NCBI RefSeq assembly: GCF_040372045.1
Contig: NZ_BAABWH010000010.1
Direction: 5' to 3' (one strand)
Length of the DNA stretch: 64,000 nucleotides
Origin: Thalassolituus sp006212115
GTDB lineage: Bacteria > Pseudomonadota > Gammaproteobacteria > Pseudomonadales > Oceanobacteraceae
Shown: piece after piece, positions 7,864 to 17,256 of the stretch
How the letters are laid out: each line of letters starts with the position of its first letter
How positions within the stretch are numbered: position 1 is the first letter of the stretch
Notes under the pieces: model-generated
Database searches by the model: none
Seen by the model: the letters and a program-made list of their open reading frames with translations, nothing else
What the model was told of the DNA's origin: nothing
Program-made: the position numbers and the translations under genes

Positions 7864-8256
7864 ATGAGTATGCAAGATACGTTGGCGGATATGTTCACCC
7901 GCATTCGTAATGCCCAGCAAGCTGGTCATACGACTGTGAGCATGCCGTCATCAAAGATTAAGAAGTCTGTGGCTCAGGTTCTCGAATCTGAAGGCTACAT
8001 CTCTGGCTTCTCTGTCGATAGCGAGTTGAAAGCAACGATGACTATCGATCTGAAATACTACGAAGGCAAGCCGGTTATCGAACGCATTCAGCGTGTAAGC
8101 CGTCCTGGTCTGCGTCAGTACCGTGGTGCAACTGAACTGCCTAAAGTAGAGGCAGGTCTGGGTGTTGCCATCGTTTCCACTTCGAAAGGCGTTATGACTG
8201 ATCGCGCTGCCCGTGCTGCGGGTGTTGGCGGCGAAGTCATCGCGACCGTATTCTAA
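7864..8256 (+). CDS. rpsH: 30S ribosomal protein S8
   Basis: 130 residues, same as E. coli, from the ATG at 7864 (MSMQDTLADMFTRIRNAQQ). A longer in-frame reading to 7735 runs through the leader and is not credible. Ends with the conserved GVGGEVIATVF. Central 30S assembly protein and the translational repressor of the spc operon in E. coli. Confidence 0.98.
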   Translation: MSMQDTLADMFTRIRNAQQAGHTTVSMPSSKIKKSVAQVLESEGYISGFSVDSELKATMTIDLKYYEGKPVIERIQRVSRPGLRQYRGATELPKVEAGLGVAIVSTSKGVMTDRAARAAGVGGEVIATVF

Positions 8257-8266
8257 GGAGTAAACG

Positions 8267-8800
8267 ATGTCTCGCGTAGCAAAAGCTCCTGTCGCAATTC
8301 CAGCTGGCGTTGAAGTCAAGCTGGCTGGCGACAAGATCACTATTAAAGGCAAGCAAGGTCAGCTTGAACTCGACGTTCATGCTTCTGTGGCAATCAGCCA
8401 GGAAGAAAACGTACTGAAGTTCGCGCCTAAGACTGCCGACAAGCAGGCCAATGCGTTGGCCGGTACCTTCCGTTCACTGGTTAACAACATGGTTACTGGT
8501 GTAAGCGAAGGTTTTGAGAAGAAGCTGATCCTTCAGGGTGTTGGTTACCGTGCAAAAGCATCTGGTAAGACTCTGAATCTGTCACTGGGTTTCTCTCACC
8601 CTGTCGATTATGCACTGCCTGAAGGCGTTACCGCTGAAACCCCAAGCCAGACTGAAGTCGTTATCAAAGGTATCGACAAACAGCAGGTTGGTCAGGTTGC
8701 TGCTGAAATCCGTGGCTATCGTCCACCAGAGCCTTATAAAGGTAAGGGTGTTCGTTATGCTGATGAAAATGTGCGTCGTAAAGAAGCCAAGAAAAAGTAA
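8267..8800 (+). CDS. rplF: 50S ribosomal protein L6
   Basis: 177 residues, same as E. coli. Two related alpha/beta domains; the C-terminal signature RPPEPYKGKGVRYADENVRRKE is near residue 153. Lies near the factor-binding site of 50S. Confidence 0.98.
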   Translation: MSRVAKAPVAIPAGVEVKLAGDKITIKGKQGQLELDVHASVAISQEENVLKFAPKTADKQANALAGTFRSLVNNMVTGVSEGFEKKLILQGVGYRAKASGKTLNLSLGFSHPVDYALPEGVTAETPSQTEVVIKGIDKQQVGQVAAEIRGYRPPEPYKGKGVRYADENVRRKEAKKK

Positions 8801-8810
8801 GGGCTAGGCC

Positions 8811-9161
8811 ATGAATGAGAAGAAAAAAGCTCGTCTGCGCCGTGCCGCGAAAACACGGACTAATATCCGTGAAAAAGGCGCGGTACGTCTGTGCGTACAC
8901 CGCACACCAAGACACATCTACGCTCAGGTCATTGCTGCTAACGGCGCAACCGTACTGGCGACTGCTTCTACTGTAGAAGCTGATCTGCGTAGCGAAATCA
9001 CTGGTAATGTTTCTGCAGCTACCAAGGTTGGTCAACTGATCGCTGAGCGCGCTAAAGCCGCTGGCGTGACCAAAGTAGCGTTCGATCGTTCCGGTTTCAA
9101 ATACCATGGTCGTGTTAAAGCTCTGGCTGACGCGGCTCGTGAAAGCGGCCTGGAATTCTAA
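8811..9161 (+). CDS. rplR: 50S ribosomal protein L18
   Basis: 116 residues (E. coli 117). Starts MNEKKKARLRRAAKTR; ends with FDRSGFKYHGRVKALADAAR. Brings 5S rRNA to the 50S subunit together with L5. Confidence 0.98.
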   Translation: MNEKKKARLRRAAKTRTNIREKGAVRLCVHRTPRHIYAQVIAANGATVLATASTVEADLRSEITGNVSAATKVGQLIAERAKAAGVTKVAFDRSGFKYHGRVKALADAARESGLEF

Positions 9162-9171
9162 GGGGTAGATC

Positions 9172-9684
9172 ATGGCGAATAACGAACGTAATAACGAACG
9201 TAACGAAAGCGAACTGCAGGAAAAGCTGGTTCAGGTGAACCGCGTAGCCAAAGTAGTTAAAGGTGGTCGTATCTTCGCATTCACAGCTCTGACTGTGGTA
9301 GGCGATGGTAACGGTCGCGTTGGCTTTGGTCGTGGTAAGTCCCGCGAAGTACCAACTGCAATCCAGAAGGCAATGGAACAGGCTAAGCGCAACATGATCG
9401 ACGTCCAGCTGGACGGTTCGACTCTGCAGTACCCGGTTAAGGCCGTGCACTCAGGTTCGCGCATCTACATGCAGCCTGCATCCGAAGGTACCGGTATTAT
9501 CGCCGGTGGCGCAATGCGTGCCGTACTGGAAATGGTTGGTGTTAAAAACGTACTGGCCAAGTGCTATGGCTCTACTAACCCAGTGAACGTTGTCCGTGCG
9601 ACCTTTAACGGTCTGGCACAGATGAAGTCTCCTGAGCAAGTAGCGGCTAAGCGTGGCAAGTCAGTTGAAGACATTCTGGGGTAA
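9172..9684 (+). CDS. rpsE: 30S ribosomal protein S5
   Basis: 170 residues (E. coli 167). The N-terminus carries a small repeat NNERNNERNE. The double-stranded-RNA-binding type domain begins KLVQVNRVAKVVKGG; decoding-fidelity (ram) and spectinomycin-loop regions are intact in outline. Confidence 0.98.
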   Translation: MANNERNNERNESELQEKLVQVNRVAKVVKGGRIFAFTALTVVGDGNGRVGFGRGKSREVPTAIQKAMEQAKRNMIDVQLDGSTLQYPVKAVHSGSRIYMQPASEGTGIIAGGAMRAVLEMVGVKNVLAKCYGSTNPVNVVRATFNGLAQMKSPEQVAAKRGKSVEDILG

Positions 9685-9690
9685 TCTGAC

Positions 9691-9876
9691 ATGGCTAAGA
9701 AAACCGTAAAAGTTACCCAGACCCGCAGTACTATTGGCAAGCTGCCAAAGCACCGCGAGACCATGAAAGGTCTGGGCCTGCGTCGTATTGGTCACACTGT
9801 TGAGCTGGAAGACACTCCTTCTGTGCGCGGCATGATCAATCAAGTTCAATACATGGTTAAGGTAGAAGGGGAGTAA
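9691..9876 (+). CDS. rpmD: 50S ribosomal protein L30
   Basis: 61 residues (E. coli 59). Starts MAKKTVKVTQTRSTIG and contains the L30 signature KHRETMKGLGLRRIGHTVE. One base separates it from rplO. Confidence 0.97.
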   Translation: MAKKTVKVTQTRSTIGKLPKHRETMKGLGLRRIGHTVELEDTPSVRGMINQVQYMVKVEGE

Positions 9877-9877
9877 T

Positions 9878-10312
9878 ATGCGTCTCAACGAATTGAGCCC
9901 GGCTCCTGGTTCCAAGCCTGTTGCTAAGCGTGTTGGTCGTGGTATCGGTTCTGGTCTGGGTAAGACCGGCGGCCGTGGTCACAAAGGTCAGAAGTCACGC
10001 TCAGGCGGTAAAGTCGCTCCAGGCTTTGAAGGCGGTCAGATGCCAATCCATCGCCGTCTGCCTAAGTTCGGCTTCACTTCACGTCAAGCACAGTACGTTG
10101 CAGAGATCCGTCTCAACGAACTGACTCTGGTAGAAGGTGACACTGTCGATCTGGCAGCGCTGAAAGCTGCAGACGTTATCGCTGAGAAGATTAAGTCTGC
10201 TCGCGTAATTCTGTCTGGCGAAATCAGCAAGGCTGTGACTGTTAAAGGTCTGAAAGTTACTAAAGGCGCTAAAGCTGCTATCGAAGCAGCGGGTGGTAAG
10301 GTCGAAGACTAA
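9878..10312 (+). CDS. rplO: 50S ribosomal protein L15
   Basis: 144 residues, same as E. coli. Gly-rich N-terminal extension GRGIGSGLGKTGGRGHKGQ at about residues 22-40. The TAA stop overlaps the ATG of secY by one base. Confidence 0.98.
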   Translation: MRLNELSPAPGSKPVAKRVGRGIGSGLGKTGGRGHKGQKSRSGGKVAPGFEGGQMPIHRRLPKFGFTSRQAQYVAEIRLNELTLVEGDTVDLAALKAADVIAEKIKSARVILSGEISKAVTVKGLKVTKGAKAAIEAAGGKVED

Positions 10313-11640
10313 TGGCTAAGCAAGGCTCAACCCCGGCAGGGATGCAGAACGGAATGGGCGAGCTATGGGCTCGTATCCGTTTTGTTATTCTGGCAATTAT
10401 TGTATATCGCATTGGTACCCACATTCCGGTACCAGGGATGAACCCAGAAGCACTCGAGAGACTGTTTGATCAAAACCAGGGCACGATCCTGGAGATGTTC
10501 AATATGTTCTCTGGTGGTGCACTGGAGCGCATGAGTATTCTTGCGCTGGGTATCATGCCCTACATCTCTGCGTCGATTATCATGCAGTTGCTTACCGCGG
10601 TGAGCCCACAGCTTGAGCAGCTTAAGAAAGAAGGGGAGGCTGGGCGTCGTAAGATTACCCAGTACACCCGTTACGGAACTGTGCTTCTGGCAACTCTGCA
10701 GGCCTTCGGTGTATCCGCAGGTCTCGCAAGCCAGGGTGTGACTTTCTCATCTGGCGTTGATTTCTACATCGCTGCTATCCCGTCTTTCGTGGCTGGTGCG
10801 GTGTTTATGATGTGGCTGGGTGAGCAGGTGACAGAACGCGGTATCGGTAACGGTATTTCTATTCTCATCTTTGCAGGTATTGTTGCGGGACTGCCGTCAG
10901 CACTGGCACAAGCGTTTGAATCTGCCCGTACGGGTGAGGTGAACATCGCTCTCTTGCTGGGTATTGCTGTCTTGGCAATCGCAGTGATCGCATTTGTTGT
11001 CTTCGTTGAGCGCGGACAGCGTCGCATCACAATTAACTATGCCAAGCGTCAGCAAGGTCGTCAGGTGTTCGCTGCTCAAACCAGCCACCTGCCACTGAAG
11101 CTGAACATGGCTGGCGTTATTCCTGCGATTTTCGCATCGTCATTGCTGTTGTTCCCTGCCTCCTTGGGGCAGTGGTTCGGTCAGGGTGAGGGTGTGGTTG
11201 CGGAATATCTTCAGGATTTCAGCATGCTGCTGGCGCCTGATAAGCCGCTATACCTGTTGCTGTTCTCTGCTGGCATCATCTTCTTCTGCTACTTCTACAC
11301 TGCGTTGATGTTCAATCCGCGTGAAGTGGCTGAGAATCTGAAGAAGTCTGGTGCGTTTATCCCGGGTATTCGTCCAGGGGTACAGACTGCGAACTACATT
11401 GATACCGTTCTGGGTCGACTGACTCTGTTTGGTTCACTGTACATTACCGCAGTGTGTTTGCTGCCACAGCTGTTAGTGATCGGTGCCGATGTGCCTTTCT
11501 ATTTTGGTGGAACGTCCCTGCTTATTGTCGTTGTCGTTGTGATGGACTTCATGGCGCAGGTTCAGTCCCACCTGATGTCTCATCAGTATGAATCGCTGAT
11601 GAAGAAATCAAATTTACATCAATACGGTACTCGCCGATAA
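10312..11640 (+). CDS. secY: Preprotein translocase subunit SecY
   Basis: 442 residues (E. coli 443) with ten hydrophobic segments. It forms the SecYEG channel in the inner membrane. Recognisable blocks: GIMPYISASIIMQLL (TM2), EQVTERGIGNGISILIF (TM4-5), FNPREVAENLKKSGAFIPGIRPG (cytosolic loop C5). Coupled to rplO by a one-base overlap, the usual place of secY in the spc operon. Confidence 0.98.
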   Translation: MAKQGSTPAGMQNGMGELWARIRFVILAIIVYRIGTHIPVPGMNPEALERLFDQNQGTILEMFNMFSGGALERMSILALGIMPYISASIIMQLLTAVSPQLEQLKKEGEAGRRKITQYTRYGTVLLATLQAFGVSAGLASQGVTFSSGVDFYIAAIPSFVAGAVFMMWLGEQVTERGIGNGISILIFAGIVAGLPSALAQAFESARTGEVNIALLLGIAVLAIAVIAFVVFVERGQRRITINYAKRQQGRQVFAAQTSHLPLKLNMAGVIPAIFASSLLLFPASLGQWFGQGEGVVAEYLQDFSMLLAPDKPLYLLLFSAGIIFFCYFYTALMFNPREVAENLKKSGAFIPGIRPGVQTANYIDTVLGRLTLFGSLYITAVCLLPQLLVIGADVPFYFGGTSLLIVVVVVMDFMAQVQSHLMSHQYESLMKKSNLHQYGTRR

Positions 11641-11667
11641 GGCGTGTGCCATACGCAGGAGAACGTC

Positions 11668-11784
11668 ATGAAAGTACGTGCATCTGTAAAGAAAATCTGC
11701 CGTGAATGCAAAATTATTCGCCGTAACGGCAGCGTGCGAGTGATCTGCTCTGTAGATCCTAAGCACAAACAGCGTCAGGGCTAA
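11668..11784 (+). CDS. rpmJ: 50S ribosomal protein L36, zinc-binding type
   Basis: 38 residues: starts MKVRASVKKICRECK, ends PKHKQRQG. Three Cys and one His (C11, C14, C27, H32) give the Zn ribbon of the Cys-containing L36, while S14 in this cluster is zinc-free. A Zur-controlled zinc uptake locus lies at 41.5-44.5 kb; no Cys-free L36 copy is in the window. RBS AGGAG. Confidence 0.97.
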   Translation: MKVRASVKKICRECKIIRRNGSVRVICSVDPKHKQRQG

Positions 11785-11906
11785 TACCCTGACGAGTCAG
11801 GTTAGTCCTGACAAGGCCGGGTAGCTGAACCAGGTGGCTTGCTTTTTGAGCAGGCCACCTGTAGTATTCGCCGCCCTTTCATTAAGTAAGTGTAACGGAG
11901 TTAGAC
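11774..11906 (+). promoter_or_regulatory. Alpha-operon leader with alternative hairpins
   Basis: Four segments alternate in sense: GTCAGGG (11774-11780), CCCTGAC (11787-11793), GTCAGG (11796-11801), CCTGAC (11807-11812). Segments 1:2 and 3:4 make two tandem hairpins, or 2:3 and 1:4 make nested ones, so the folds exclude each other. The first hairpin includes the rpmJ stop codon. Downstream, CAGGTGGC (11831-11838) pairs with GCCACCTG (11854-11861). In E. coli this interval holds the S4-binding pseudoknot that controls rpsM; that role here is inference. Confidence 0.6.
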
Positions 11907-12263
11907 ATGGCCCGTATTGCCGGTGTCAACATTCCTGACAACAAGCATGCAGTTATCTCTCTGACCTATGTCTTTGGCATTGGTAAGACGACTGCGAAGC
12001 AGATCTGTGCCGCAACTGGCATCGCTGAAGACACCAAAATTGGTGACCTGAGCGAAGATCAGCTCGATGTTGTTCGTAGCGAAGTAGGTAAGTTCACAGT
12101 TGAAGGTGATCTGCGTCGTGAGACTCAGATGAACATCAAACGTCTTATGGACATGGGTTGTTTCCGTGGTATCCGCCACCGTCGCAGCCTGCCGCTTCGT
12201 GGTCAGCGTACTAAAACGAACGCACGTACCCGTAAGGGTCCGCGTAAGCCGATCCGTAAGTAA
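11907..12263 (+). CDS. rpsM: 30S ribosomal protein S13
   Basis: 118 residues, same as E. coli. Starts MARIAGVNIPDNKHAVISLTY; helix-two-turn-helix plus a basic tail (RTRKGPRKPIRK) that reaches the P-site tRNA. First gene of the alpha operon and the usual point of S4 translational control. Confidence 0.98.
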   Translation: MARIAGVNIPDNKHAVISLTYVFGIGKTTAKQICAATGIAEDTKIGDLSEDQLDVVRSEVGKFTVEGDLRRETQMNIKRLMDMGCFRGIRHRRSLPLRGQRTKTNARTRKGPRKPIRK

Positions 12264-12346
12264 TCTAACGATTACTTTGGATCTGGCCTTTTAGTGTAGC
12301 TGCATTCGACTTGTTGCAGTGTTGATATTAAAAGCAGGATTTAAAA

Positions 12347-12736
12347 ATGGCTAAGCCACAAAGATCAACGAAGAAAAAAGTTAAAAAGACGGTCGTCGAT
12401 GGCATCGCGCACATCCACGCCTCTTTTAACAATACTATCGTGACCATCACCGACCGCCAGGGTAACGCTCTTTCTTGGGCAACCGCAGGTGGTTCTGGTT
12501 TCCGTGGTTCACGTAAGAGCACGCCGTTTGCCGCACAGGTTGCTGCAGAACGTGCTGGAGAAGCCGCGAAAGAGTACGGTCTGAAGAATCTGGACGTAGA
12601 GGTTAAAGGCCCTGGTCCAGGTCGTGAATCAGCTGTTCGTGCTCTGAACGCATGTGGATACAAGATCACTAACATCACTGATGTTACGCCGATCCCACAT
12701 AACGGCTGTCGTCCACCTAAGAAACGTCGCGTATAA
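12347..12736 (+). CDS. rpsK: 30S ribosomal protein S11
   Basis: 129 residues, same as E. coli. Contains the S11 signature near the C-terminus (NITDVTPIPHNGCRPPKKRRV). Forms the 30S platform around the Shine-Dalgarno helix. An 83-base gap with no terminator precedes it; weak AGGA ribosome site. Confidence 0.98.
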   Translation: MAKPQRSTKKKVKKTVVDGIAHIHASFNNTIVTITDRQGNALSWATAGGSGFRGSRKSTPFAAQVAAERAGEAAKEYGLKNLDVEVKGPGPGRESAVRALNACGYKITNITDVTPIPHNGCRPPKKRRV

Positions 12737-12748
12737 GGAGGCTCAATA

Positions 12749-13369
12749 ATGGCACGTTATATTGGTCCTAAGTGTAAGCTCGCGCGTCGTGAAGGAACTG
12801 ACCTGTTCCTGAAAAGTGGCGTCCGTGCTCTGGACACAAAATGTAAATTAGAAACCAAGCCTGGCGTTCATGGCGCTGCGCGTGGTCGTCTGTCTGACTA
12901 TGGTCTGCAGCTTCGTGAGAAGCAGAAAGTCCGTCGTCTGTATGGCATCCTCGAGAAGCAGTTCCGTAGCTACTACAAAGAAGCTGCTCGTCGTAAAGGT
13001 GCTACCGGTGAAAACCTGCTTCAGTTGCTGGAATCACGCCTCGATAACGTTGTTTATCGCATTGGCTTCGGTTCTACCCGCGCGGAAGCTCGTCAGCTGG
13101 TATCTCATAAGGCAATCACTGTTAATGGCAAGTCCGTTAACATTCCTTCTTTCCAGATTAAAGCAGGTGACGTGGTCGCTGTCCGTGAGAAGTCAAAATC
13201 TCAGGATCGCATCAAGACTGCTCTCGATCTGGCCGGTCAGCGTGCTGACTGTGGTTGGATTGATGTGAATGCCAGCAAGATGGAAGGAACGTTTAAAACA
13301 GTTCCTGAGCGCGCTGATCTCCCAGCAGAGATCAACGAAAACCTCATCGTGGAACTTTACTCTAAGTAA
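12749..13369 (+). CDS. rpsD: 30S ribosomal protein S4
   Basis: 206 residues, same as E. coli. Starts MARYIGPKCKLARREGTDLFLK; S4 RNA-binding domain at about residues 94-155 (LESRLDNVVYRIGFGSTRAEARQ). Starts 30S assembly and represses the alpha operon in E. coli. Strong AAGGAGG ribosome site. Confidence 0.98.
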   Translation: MARYIGPKCKLARREGTDLFLKSGVRALDTKCKLETKPGVHGAARGRLSDYGLQLREKQKVRRLYGILEKQFRSYYKEAARRKGATGENLLQLLESRLDNVVYRIGFGSTRAEARQLVSHKAITVNGKSVNIPSFQIKAGDVVAVREKSKSQDRIKTALDLAGQRADCGWIDVNASKMEGTFKTVPERADLPAEINENLIVELYSK

Positions 13370-13391
13370 TAGAGGAACTTAAGGGGCAGCT

Positions 13392-14393
13392 ATGCAGCGT
13401 GCAGTGAATGAATTTTTGACACCTCGTAACATCCAGGTGGACGAAGTATCCGGTACCCATGCCAAGGTAACACTTGAGCCGCTGGAGCGTGGTTTTGGTC
13501 ATACTCTGGGTAATGCGTTACGTCGTATTCTGTTGTCGTCTATGCCAGGCGCAGCAATCACCGAATGTGAAATCGAAGGTGTACTCCATGAGTACAGCGC
13601 TATCGACGGCGTTCAGGAAGATGTAATTGAGATCCTGCTGAACCTCAAAGGTGTGGCGGTCAAATTACATGAACGTGACGACGCTAATCTGACTCTGACC
13701 AAAGTTGGTCCGGGTACAGTGACAGCTGCTGATATTCAACTGGATCATGGTGTTGAAGTTGCGAATCCAGATCACGTTATCGCTCATCTGGGCGAAGGCG
13801 CTGAGCTGAAGATGAATCTGCGAATCGACTCTGGTCGTGGTTATGAGACTGTTGAAGCTCGCAACCAGAACGACGAAGAGACTAAAGCGATTGGCAAACT
13901 GCAACTCGATGCAACGTACAGCCCGGTTAAACGCGTTTCATACAGCGTAGAAAGCGCTCGTGTTGAACAGCGTACCGATCTGGACAAGCTGATCATTGAC
14001 CTCGAGTCAGACGGCACTATCGATCCGGAAGAAGCAATCCGTCGTTCCGCGACCATCCTGCAGCAGCAGTTGGCTATCTTCGTTAACCTTGAAAACGACG
14101 AAGTCGTTGAACAGGTTCGCGAAGAAGAAGAGATCGATCCGATTCTCCTGCGTCCAGTAGACGATCTGGAGTTGACCGTTCGTTCGGCTAACTGTCTGAA
14201 GGCTGAAAACATCTACTACATTGGTGATCTGATCCAGCGCACTGAAGTTGAGCTGCTGAAGACACCTAACCTGGGTAAGAAGTCTTTGACCGAAATCAAA
14301 GACGTTCTCGCATCACGCGGACTGTCGTTGGGTATGCACCTGGAGAACTGGCCACCTGCTAGCCTCCGCAACGACGACAAAGTTCTTGCGTAA
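13392..14393 (+). CDS. rpoA: RNA polymerase alpha subunit
   Basis: 333 residues (E. coli 329). N-terminal dimerisation domain with GFGHTLGNALRRILLSSMPG at about residues 35-54, acidic linker EEEEIDPILLRPVDDLELT, and a C-terminal domain with NLGKKSLTEIKDVLASRGLSLG for UP elements and activators. Between rpsD and rplQ, as usual. Confidence 0.98.
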   Translation: MQRAVNEFLTPRNIQVDEVSGTHAKVTLEPLERGFGHTLGNALRRILLSSMPGAAITECEIEGVLHEYSAIDGVQEDVIEILLNLKGVAVKLHERDDANLTLTKVGPGTVTAADIQLDHGVEVANPDHVIAHLGEGAELKMNLRIDSGRGYETVEARNQNDEETKAIGKLQLDATYSPVKRVSYSVESARVEQRTDLDKLIIDLESDGTIDPEEAIRRSATILQQQLAIFVNLENDEVVEQVREEEEIDPILLRPVDDLELTVRSANCLKAENIYYIGDLIQRTEVELLKTPNLGKKSLTEIKDVLASRGLSLGMHLENWPPASLRNDDKVLA

Positions 14394-14412
14394 GTAGTGA
14401 AGGAATAAAACC

Positions 14413-14805
14413 ATGCGTCATCGTAAAAGTGGTCGCCACTTCAATCGCACAAGTTCACACCGTCAAGCTATGTTTAAAAACATGGCAGTGAGCTTGTTCG
14501 AGCATGAAATCATCAAGACTACTGTGCCTAAGGCGAAAGAGCTGCGTCGTGTAGCTGAGCCACTGATCACTTTGGCTAAAGTTGATTCAGTTGCTAACCG
14601 CCGTCTGGCCTTTGCTCGCACTCGCAGCAAAGAAGCAGTAGGTAAACTGTTTACTGATCTTGGTCCTCGTTACCAGAACCGTCCTGGCGGCTACATTCGT
14701 ATTATGAAATGTGGCTTCCGTGCCGGTGACAACGCGCCTATGGCGTTCGTTGAGCTGGTCGACCGTCCTGTTGTAGAAGCAGAAGACGTAGTCGAAGAAG
14801 ATTAA
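14413..14805 (+). CDS. rplQ: 50S ribosomal protein L17
   Basis: 130 residues (E. coli 127). Starts MRHRKSGRHFNRTSSHRQAMF. The acidic tail EAEDVVEED is slightly longer than usual. Last gene of the superoperon; a terminator follows after 22 bases. Confidence 0.98.
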   Translation: MRHRKSGRHFNRTSSHRQAMFKNMAVSLFEHEIIKTTVPKAKELRRVAEPLITLAKVDSVANRRLAFARTRSKEAVGKLFTDLGPRYQNRPGGYIRIMKCGFRAGDNAPMAFVELVDRPVVEAEDVVEED

Positions 14806-14827
14806 GCTGAAGTCATTCAGTTTGAAG

Positions 14828-14852
14828 AAACCCGCCTAGTGCGGGTTTTTTT
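14828..14852 (+). terminator. Terminator of the S10-spc-alpha cluster
   Basis: AAACCCGC (14828-14835) pairs with GCGGGTTT (14841-14848) over a 5-base loop and runs into T residues. It lies just behind rplQ. Confidence 0.9.
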
Positions 14853-15030
14853 ATGCCCCGTATTTTCCCAGTCTTGATCGGATTGTGATTTCTCACAGAA
14901 CATACAATTCTATATATAAATAAAAACGATTCGCCTTTACGTTTATTTTCATTGTAGTTAGAATCCGGCCACCTGTTGTTCTCAGTAACGAGCTTCAGAG
15001 TTTATTTATTCCTGACGAAAGGCCGGAAAC

Positions 15031-17142
15031 ATGCTTAACGTAAAGACGCCGCTGGCGCTCGCAATCTCTGCTGCTATGGCAGCTCCGTTGTCTTATGCAC
15101 AAGACACGGATACAACTGAAGCAAAGGACTCTGCTGTCACACTGGACACCGTAGCAATCAAGGCGGTACGGGACGATCGTATTTCGAAAGGTGCTATTGG
15201 TTTGCCGCTGGAGCTTAAAGAAACGCCTCAGTCGATCACGGTCTTGAATAAAGACGCCATGGCGAATTTCGATGCGACGAGCACCAATGACGCTCTGAAG
15301 ATGATGAACGGCATCGATATTCAGGACTACGAAACCAATCGCGCGACCTTCAATGCTCGTGGTTTCGAAGTACAGCTTACTCAGGTTGATGGTATCGGCA
15401 CGAGTAACGACTACGCCACGGTTGTTGGCGAGCAGGATACCTTCCTGTTCGAGAAGATCGAACTTGTTCGCGGTGCGAATGGCCTGCTGACAGGGGTAGG
15501 TAATTCCTCGGGTACGGTTAACTACGTTCGTAAACGTCCTACCAATGAAGATCAGGGCGAGATTCTCTTTTCTTTGGGTGAATTCAACAAAGTCCGCTTG
15601 GGCGTCGACGGTAATAAAGTCCTTACAGACGATGGCCGTTGGGCGGGGCGTGTTGTAGCAGTGCAGTAAAACAAAGAGTCCCACATCCGTGACCTCGAGA
15701 CCCGTCGTACCTCTTTCTATTGGGTGGTAGATGGTCAGGTTGGTGAAGACGGCATTCTTACTTTCGGTTCTACTTTCCAGAGCAGCGAACAGGATTCGCC
15801 AATGTGGGGTTCTCTGACGCTGAACTATGCAAACGGCGGCTACGCTGATTTTGATGTGTCTTCGTCGACGTCTGCGGACTGGAGCTACTGGAACACCAAG
15901 ACCCGTAACGCATTCGTTGAGTACCTCCATGATCTGGGTAACGGTTGGGAAGCGAAAGTTAGCCTGCATGCAAATGACTTCAGCGGTCAGTCGCGTCTCC
16001 TTTATGCGTACACGCTGGGCGGCGGTCTGAATGACGATAATACTGGTCTCGTCGGCTGGCCTTATGCCGGTTACACAGAGAAGTCTTCAGTGGTCGTTGA
16101 CTGGAATATCTCCGGTGACTTTGAAGCATTCGGCAACTACCACAGTGTATTGGTGGGCGCGAGTCACATTGAAGAAGAAAACACGACTTACAATCGTCCA
16201 GTGCAGTCCGGTGGCTTCTTACCTTACCCGGCATTTGACGAGTACGATGGCGATGATTACGCAGAGCCTGTTTTTGGAGCGAAGGAAAAGCGCGGTGACG
16301 GCGAGAAATCTCTGACTCGTTTCTACGCTTCTTCACGGTTTGGTATTACAGATGATGTGAACCTGATTCTCGGAGCCAATGCGGTGAGATTAGAACGCGA
16401 AGGCAGCTCTATTTATGGTTCTACCAGTGAGACCACAAACTACCCTGTTCTGGAAGAAGTGAGCCCGTATGCCGGTGCAACGTGGAACGTCACTGAGGAC
16501 TTCACCACTTATGTCTCGTATTCCGATATTTTCCAGAACCAGGACGAGCAGGACTTGGAGGGTGAATATCTGGAGCCGATGAAGGGCGTTAACTACGAGG
16601 TTGGTGCAAAGGCTGAATTCCTTGATGACCGTGTTCTGGCAACCTTCGCAGTCTTCAAAGCTGAACAGCAAGGCGTAGCAATTAACGCTGGTACGCGCGA
16701 AGACGCCACTACCTACTATGCTCCAGAAAATGTGAACTCTAAAGGGTTCGAGGCTGAGCTGGCCGGTGAGCTGAATAAAGGCTCTAACGTTGCCGTGGGT
16801 GTGACCCGTCTTCGTATTACCGACGAGAATGGCGACAATACGTCAACCTGGATTCCACGCACGACCTGGAAGGCTCGTTACGACTCCGTTCTGTCGTTTG
16901 CGCCTAAGGTTCGTCTGGGGGCGAATGCAACCTGGAAGTCTGATGCATCAAACCCAACGGGGAATAAGCAGGATGCTTTCATGGTCGTCGATACTTTTGC
17001 AGCCTACGAGTTTAATGAGCAGGCTAAGCTTAAGCTGAATATCGATAATATCCTTGATGAAAAATACGTGAACGGTGTTCAGTTCGGTGCCATTTATGGC
17101 GCTCCGCGTAATGCTAACCTGACCTTCAACTTTAAGTTCTGA
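15031..17142 (+). pseudogene. TonB-dependent siderophore receptor with one in-frame stop
   Basis: The reading frame is 704 codons with no frameshift, but codon 213 (15667-15669) is TAA. The signal peptide ends at about residue 23 (LSYA). The plug domain follows (LELKETPQSITVL, LFEKIELVRGANGLLTG, GTVNYVRKRPT), then a beta barrel ending NLTFNFKF, with the last Phe usual for outer-membrane insertion. It resembles FhuE/FpvA-type ferric siderophore receptors. Family members have a charged/Gln residue at the stop, and CAA to TAA is a single transition. The two pieces are otherwise intact, which suggests a very recent loss, a sequencing error or readthrough. A likely inactive product is 212 residues long. 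AAAGGCCGG lies before the ATG. No strong Fur box was found. Confidence 0.85.
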
Positions 17143-17162
17143 TCGTCGGTTAAATGAAAAAA

Positions 17163-17196
17163 GCCACACAGGGGAATGATCCTGTGTGGCTTTTTT
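17163..17196. terminator. Bidirectional terminator between convergent genes
   Basis: A perfect 10-bp stem GCCACACAGG (17163-17172) / CCTGTGTGGC (17181-17190), with A residues before and six T residues after. Serves the receptor gene on the plus strand and the esterase gene on the minus strand. Confidence 0.9.
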
Positions 17197-17256
17197 GCGT
17201 CTCTTTCTGTGTTTCTTTCCGTGTATCTTTCTGAGACTTTTATTGTTGAGTCTCGA

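Noticed and set aside
14853..15030. Fur box before the TonB receptor
   Set aside because: AT-rich words such as ATTTTCATT occur but do not make a 19-base Fur palindrome by eye.
15667..15669. Selenocysteine or pyrrolysine readthrough of the receptor stop
   Set aside because: The stop is TAA, which is used for neither; a plain nonsense change or sequencing error is simpler.
14995..15969. Minus-strand open frame (324 codons) opposite the TonB receptor
   Set aside because: Antisense shadow; the plus strand has clear receptor motifs on both sides of the stop codon.
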